A DNA stretch of 14,665 bases from Gammaproteobacteria bacterium. Lineage in GTDB: Bacteria; Pseudomonadota; Gammaproteobacteria; DSM-16500. Positions within the stretch are counted from its first letter, which is position 1. Each line of letters begins with the position of its first letter. Location of the stretch: contig JABDEN010000043.1 of the NCBI GenBank assembly GCA_013287025.1, positions 59 to 14,723 of the forward strand, read 5' to 3'. The notes beneath the pieces were generated by a model, which worked only from the letters and a program-made list of their open reading frames with translations, was not told the origin of the DNA and made no database searches. Made by a program: the position numbers and the translations under genes. Below are positions 11,784-14,665 of this stretch, one piece after another.

Positions 11784-12767
11784 ATGCAACCAAGAGATTT
11801 AGAACAATATAATCCAACAGATGAAATGTTAAAATACAAAAAGAATTTGGGTATTGGAGTAGTTACCGTCTATGAAATAGAGGGCAAGTCCTATTTTATT
11901 ATGGGTGATTATCATAACAAAGGAGCGCTGACTCCCACCGTAGGAGGTAAATATGATGAATCCATTTATACAACTATTGAAAGTGCATTTCAAAGAAAGC
12001 GATTTGGAGAAATGAAATTTTCAGATGGCCAAGTAGATGCTAAACATTGCTATTATTCGGTTAATGACAAGCAAAATCAAGCGCGTTTAACTTTTCTTCA
12101 TAAAGTTAAAGTGGACTGTTCTCTCGAAGAATTCAATGAAAAATTTATTCGCCCAATGCATCAAGAAGCAACGCACCAAGGTGCTGTTTCAAATTTTTTC
12201 TGGAGATTAGATGAAACGGTCAACCCAAAGAGACAAATGAGCAAAAGTAAATTTCGCTCGGTAGAAGAATGCCAAAAAGCAGCGAACAATGCATTGGAAC
12301 AAATTACAAAATCCAAATTTGGTGTGAGTGATGCAATTAAAGAAAAACTCAAAAATTATAGTATTGAAGAAAAATTTTGGGATGAAAAAGAGTTATTACC
12401 TATTAAATTCTATGAAGATAATAAAGGACGTAAATACTCAGAATTAGCAGGCTGTTATTTAATATCTCTCGAATATATTTTATCGCAAATGCAATCACCT
12501 AAAATAATGACGGATCCACATGACACCGGCAAACAAACGATTTATATTACTCACCAAAAATTTTTTATTTTTGAAGATGAAGTCCGTGTATTGATGAAAA
12601 TACTACAAGAATTGACGCCACAAAAAAATAGTAGCGATCCTAGAATCTTTCAACCGAGCACTGTACAAAAAGAAATAGAACTGCAATCGCCTTGGGTAGC
12701 CGAGAAAATAAGTTTTGAAAAATTAAATCATGTTGCAAAACCTGCAGTATTGAGCGTAGCGAGGTAG
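11784..12767 (+). CDS. Unrecognised 327-aa protein, possible secreted effector
   Basis: The start at ATG 11784 is fixed by AAGGA at 11770-11774 and the conserved cassette promoter. The 327-residue protein has no signal peptide or membrane span. Its N-terminal 80 residues contain GIGVVTVYEIEGKSYFIMGD (24-43), then PTVGGKYDESIYTTIESAFQ (51-70) and RKRFGEM. This recalls the strand-loop-helix of a Nudix fold (GGK ... E ... helix ... G), but the catalytic REUXEE residues are not there, so it would be a degenerate version at best. The middle (about 160-215) is Lys-rich and helical. The C-terminus is Pro/Ser containing and unstructured-looking. Sharing a promoter with the 451-aa gene suggests co-expression. 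I cannot assign a family; a host-directed role is a guess from setting. Confidence 0.85.
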   Translation: MQPRDLEQYNPTDEMLKYKKNLGIGVVTVYEIEGKSYFIMGDYHNKGALTPTVGGKYDESIYTTIESAFQRKRFGEMKFSDGQVDAKHCYYSVNDKQNQARLTFLHKVKVDCSLEEFNEKFIRPMHQEATHQGAVSNFFWRLDETVNPKRQMSKSKFRSVEECQKAANNALEQITKSKFGVSDAIKEKLKNYSIEEKFWDEKELLPIKFYEDNKGRKYSELAGCYLISLEYILSQMQSPKIMTDPHDTGKQTIYITHQKFFIFEDEVRVLMKILQELTPQKNSSDPRIFQPSTVQKEIELQSPWVAEKISFEKLNHVAKPAVLSVAR

Positions 12768-12849
12768 GCAATCCAAGCGACTTGTCACGGATTGCCACGT
12801 TTAACCATTTCCCCACATCAAGATCTTAATAGAAATTAACGTGGGGGAA
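12767..12849. other. Two inverted repeats between convergent genes
   Basis: GGCAATCC (12767-12774) pairs with GGATTGCC (12789-12796) around a 14-base loop, immediately after the stop of the 327-aa gene. A second stem pairs TTCCCCAC (12809-12816) with GTGGGGGAA (12841-12849), with an inner TTAAT/ATTAA. Neither is followed by a long T-run, so they may be weak terminators or mRNA 3'-end structures for the two converging genes. Confidence 0.5.
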
Positions 12850-12853
12850 TTCA

Positions 12854-14086
12854 TCACATTTTTACAATTTTTTCTAATACCTCAGCTTCTGACGATTCGT
12901 CTAGTTTGACGCCGATATCTTTAATTAACTCTTTACATGCATCCCTATGAATCTGCTCATAGTTTATTTCAGGAATAGTTTTATGAAATAGACGATAACT
13001 TCTACTATGATATTTTTTCCATTGCTGAATGATCATGTAAATCTCAGAGTGACCCGTTTCGATTGCACAATCTAGCGCTGTTATTTTCCCAACTTTTTTT
13101 GAAAGATCCGCTTTCCTTTCGATTAATAATTTTAAAATGGTGGGATCATCTCCACATTTAGATGCAGCAAACATCGCCGGCGTACCTAATCCTCCGTTGG
13201 CATTAAAATCCGCTTTCATATCAAGTATAGTTTTAGTTAAGGCCGCGTTGTTTTTCTCAATAGCACTGGTTAATGCTGAATAACCATCCCCATCAACTTT
13301 ATTGATATAGGCATTAGGAGATATATTTTTTTCTCTGTACAGGTTAACCAATAAATCAAATATTTCTTTCTGATCACTTTGTGCAGCTATTATAAATAAT
13401 GATTTATCAGTATAACTAGAAAGATCAACGCCGGCACTTACTAATGCCTTAACCATTTCAACGTCGCTTTGTGCAGCAGCACATCCAATGACAGTAACGC
13501 CATTAGGACGCCTAACCGTTATATCGACTTTACATTCTAGCATTTTTTTTACAAGGTTGGTTTTACCTTGCACGACCGCATACATGAGAGGAGATATGTG
13601 TTCATTATCAAGCACATTTACATTTGCTTTACTATCAAGTAATAACCCAGCAATTTCTTCCTTACCATACAGGCTTGCAAATAATAGAGGGGTTTTGCCA
13701 TCTACAGATTGATGAATGTTATTATCATTTAATAATGCTTTAACAGAATCAATATACCCATCACGTATCGCGGAAAAAAGTGCCGTATTTTTAATATCAT
13801 TGTGAATTTGGGTGTCAGCTTTCGCAGCTAATAAAAGATTGATGGACTTCACATCATTGTCACTGGTAGCTTGCATGAGCGGCGTTTTTGAAAATTCCCA
13901 TTTTTTAAAAGTATAAAGCTTGTTTATATCTAACTCTGCTAATCTTATCGTATCATCGGATTTCAATTCATGAGAGGGCTTACTGAGAAGTTCATGTCGT
14001 TCTTCTAAAATGTTTTTTAATAATATATGTCTTTCTTCGAGATCTTGATTTTGTAGCGCGGCTACAAATGTGATTCTAGTTTCCAT
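12854..14086 (-). CDS. Ankyrin-repeat protein, candidate host-directed effector
   Basis: This 410-residue protein starts at ATG 14086 with AAGGAAGG (14099-14092) four to five bases upstream. After a charged helical N-terminus (1-60) it holds about eight to nine ankyrin repeats between residues 66 and 360. Clear ones start at KTPLMQATSDNDVKSINLLL (67-86), NTALFSAIRDGYIDSVKALL (100-119), KTPLLFASLYGKEEIAGLLL (131-150), ISPLMYAVVQGKTNLVKKML (164-183), VTVIGCAAAQSDVEMVKALV (197-216), KSLFIIAAQ (228-236), YSALTSAIEKNNAALTKTIL (269-288), GTPAMFAASKCGDDPTILKL (301-320) and ITALDCAIETGHSEIYMIIQ (335-354). The last 50 residues are a helical tail without further motif. Ankyrin arrays mediate protein-protein binding; in Legionella, Coxiella and relatives many such proteins are injected by the Dot/Icm system. 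That is inferred here, and no catalytic domain is visible. It converges on the 327-aa gene. Confidence 0.92.
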   Translation of the reverse strand: METRITFVAALQNQDLEERHILLKNILEERHELLSKPSHELKSDDTIRLAELDINKLYTFKKWEFSKTPLMQATSDNDVKSINLLLAAKADTQIHNDIKNTALFSAIRDGYIDSVKALLNDNNIHQSVDGKTPLLFASLYGKEEIAGLLLDSKANVNVLDNEHISPLMYAVVQGKTNLVKKMLECKVDITVRRPNGVTVIGCAAAQSDVEMVKALVSAGVDLSSYTDKSLFIIAAQSDQKEIFDLLVNLYREKNISPNAYINKVDGDGYSALTSAIEKNNAALTKTILDMKADFNANGGLGTPAMFAASKCGDDPTILKLLIERKADLSKKVGKITALDCAIETGHSEIYMIIQQWKKYHSRSYRLFHKTIPEINYEQIHRDACKELIKDIGVKLDESSEAEVLEKIVKM

Positions 14087-14313
14087 TCTACCTTCCTTGT
14101 TATTAATATTTTAGTGGAATCTGTAAGATGATTTTTTTTTAAAAAATCTACTACTTATTCCTTTCTAATTCACTAAACGGGAAAATTATAACAAAATACA
14201 ATTCTTAATCAATACGCCATGCATGCACTTTCAAATAGTTTTCGTTTACTTATCCTAACTATTCTGTAAAATTCGAGGCTATAACATACTTATAAGCAAA
14301 AAGAGGAACCCTA

Positions 14314-14665
14314 ATGCTTTCAAATTGGACCGTCTCACAATTCATTAATCGATTAAACCAAGGCCCTTGGCGATACAGCTCAGAATGTGGAGTCGTTTTT
14401 GCTTCTGATAGCGAAGAAATTGATACCTTTAAAATTTCTTATCATTTTACTTGGAAGTGGAACTTTTTTCTTACCTTAACAATAAAAGAAAATTGCAGTG
14501 AAAATGTCAAATCGTTACTTAAAACAACAGTTCTTACACCGGATGAGAAAAATATCTATTCTTTTTCAAATGAAACGATAGCTACAGGTTTCGAAGTTTG
14601 TGGTCTGTTGTCAGCAATGGGTCTCGCGCCAGATAAAACTTTACTCATGAGCTCTTTCAAACAAA
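14314..14665 (+). CDS. Unrecognised protein, C-terminus cut off by the window edge
   Basis: The ATG at 14314 has GAGGA (14303-14307) six bases upstream, and the frame stays open for 117 codons to the right edge. It begins MLSNWTVSQFINRLNQGPWR. Aromatic strands follow (FKISYHFTWKWNFFLTLTIK, about residues 39-58), then TPDEKNIYSFSNETIATGFE and a short Leu/Gly/Ala segment. There is no signal peptide. I do not recognise it. Base composition resembles the neighbouring accessory genes. The 227-bp gap to the ankyrin gene is AT-rich; TATAAC (14280-14285) could be a -10 box, but nothing else is seen there. Confidence 0.7.
   Translation, partial: MLSNWTVSQFINRLNQGPWRYSSECGVVFASDSEEIDTFKISYHFTWKWNFFLTLTIKENCSENVKSLLKTTVLTPDEKNIYSFSNETIATGFEVCGLLSAMGLAPDKTLLMSSFKQ

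Overview
The window looks like a chromosomal segment of an AT-rich gammaproteobacterium, most likely of the order Legionellales (a Legionella/Coxiella/Berkiella-type host-associated bacterium). The reasons are the tsaD // rpsU-yqeY-dnaG core block with gammaproteobacterial-type proteins, followed by low-GC accessory DNA that encodes an ankyrin-repeat protein, a membrane protein with an F-box-like segment, several orphan proteins and toxin-antitoxin genes. The order-level assignment is an inference.

Layout. 1-4360 is the conserved core. It holds an unrecognised minus-strand gene cut by the left edge, tsaD (minus), and divergently rpsU, yqeY and dnaG (plus). The usual next gene of this macromolecular-synthesis operon, rpoD, is missing: after dnaG the sequence passes straight into accessory DNA. 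4361-4975 holds a small antitoxin-like gene and a 54-codon stub of a zeta-toxin-like ATPase that breaks off inside its Walker A motif. The pair is bracketed by about 49-bp imperfect direct repeats. 5040-6239 is an MFS efflux-type transporter (minus), and 6431-7786 is an unrecognised 451-aa protein (plus).

7885-8861 is the most notable part: a two-gene minus-strand operon made of a 62-aa peptide and a 261-aa alpha-N-methyltransferase of the borosin type (tetrapyrrole-methylase fold, OphMA/SonM-like). It reads as a split-borosin RiPP cassette whose likely core sits at the extreme C-terminus of the precursor (AYFPDSVAVTYK). A small protein with an HTH-like segment is divergent from it at 9067, and the MFS gene nearby could export the product (inference).

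9668-14665 holds a two-TM, F-box-like, Cys-rich protein (minus), a BrnT toxin with an HTH antitoxin (minus), an unrecognised 327-aa protein (plus), an ankyrin-repeat protein (minus) and a gene cut by the right edge (plus). A repeated promoter cassette of about 100 bp, conserved through -35, -10 and Shine-Dalgarno, precedes both the 451-aa gene and the 327-aa gene. A truncated third copy lies orphaned at 10885. The two genes are therefore probably co-regulated and may belong to the same secreted or host-interaction programme. No tRNA, rRNA, CRISPR array or complete insertion sequence was seen.
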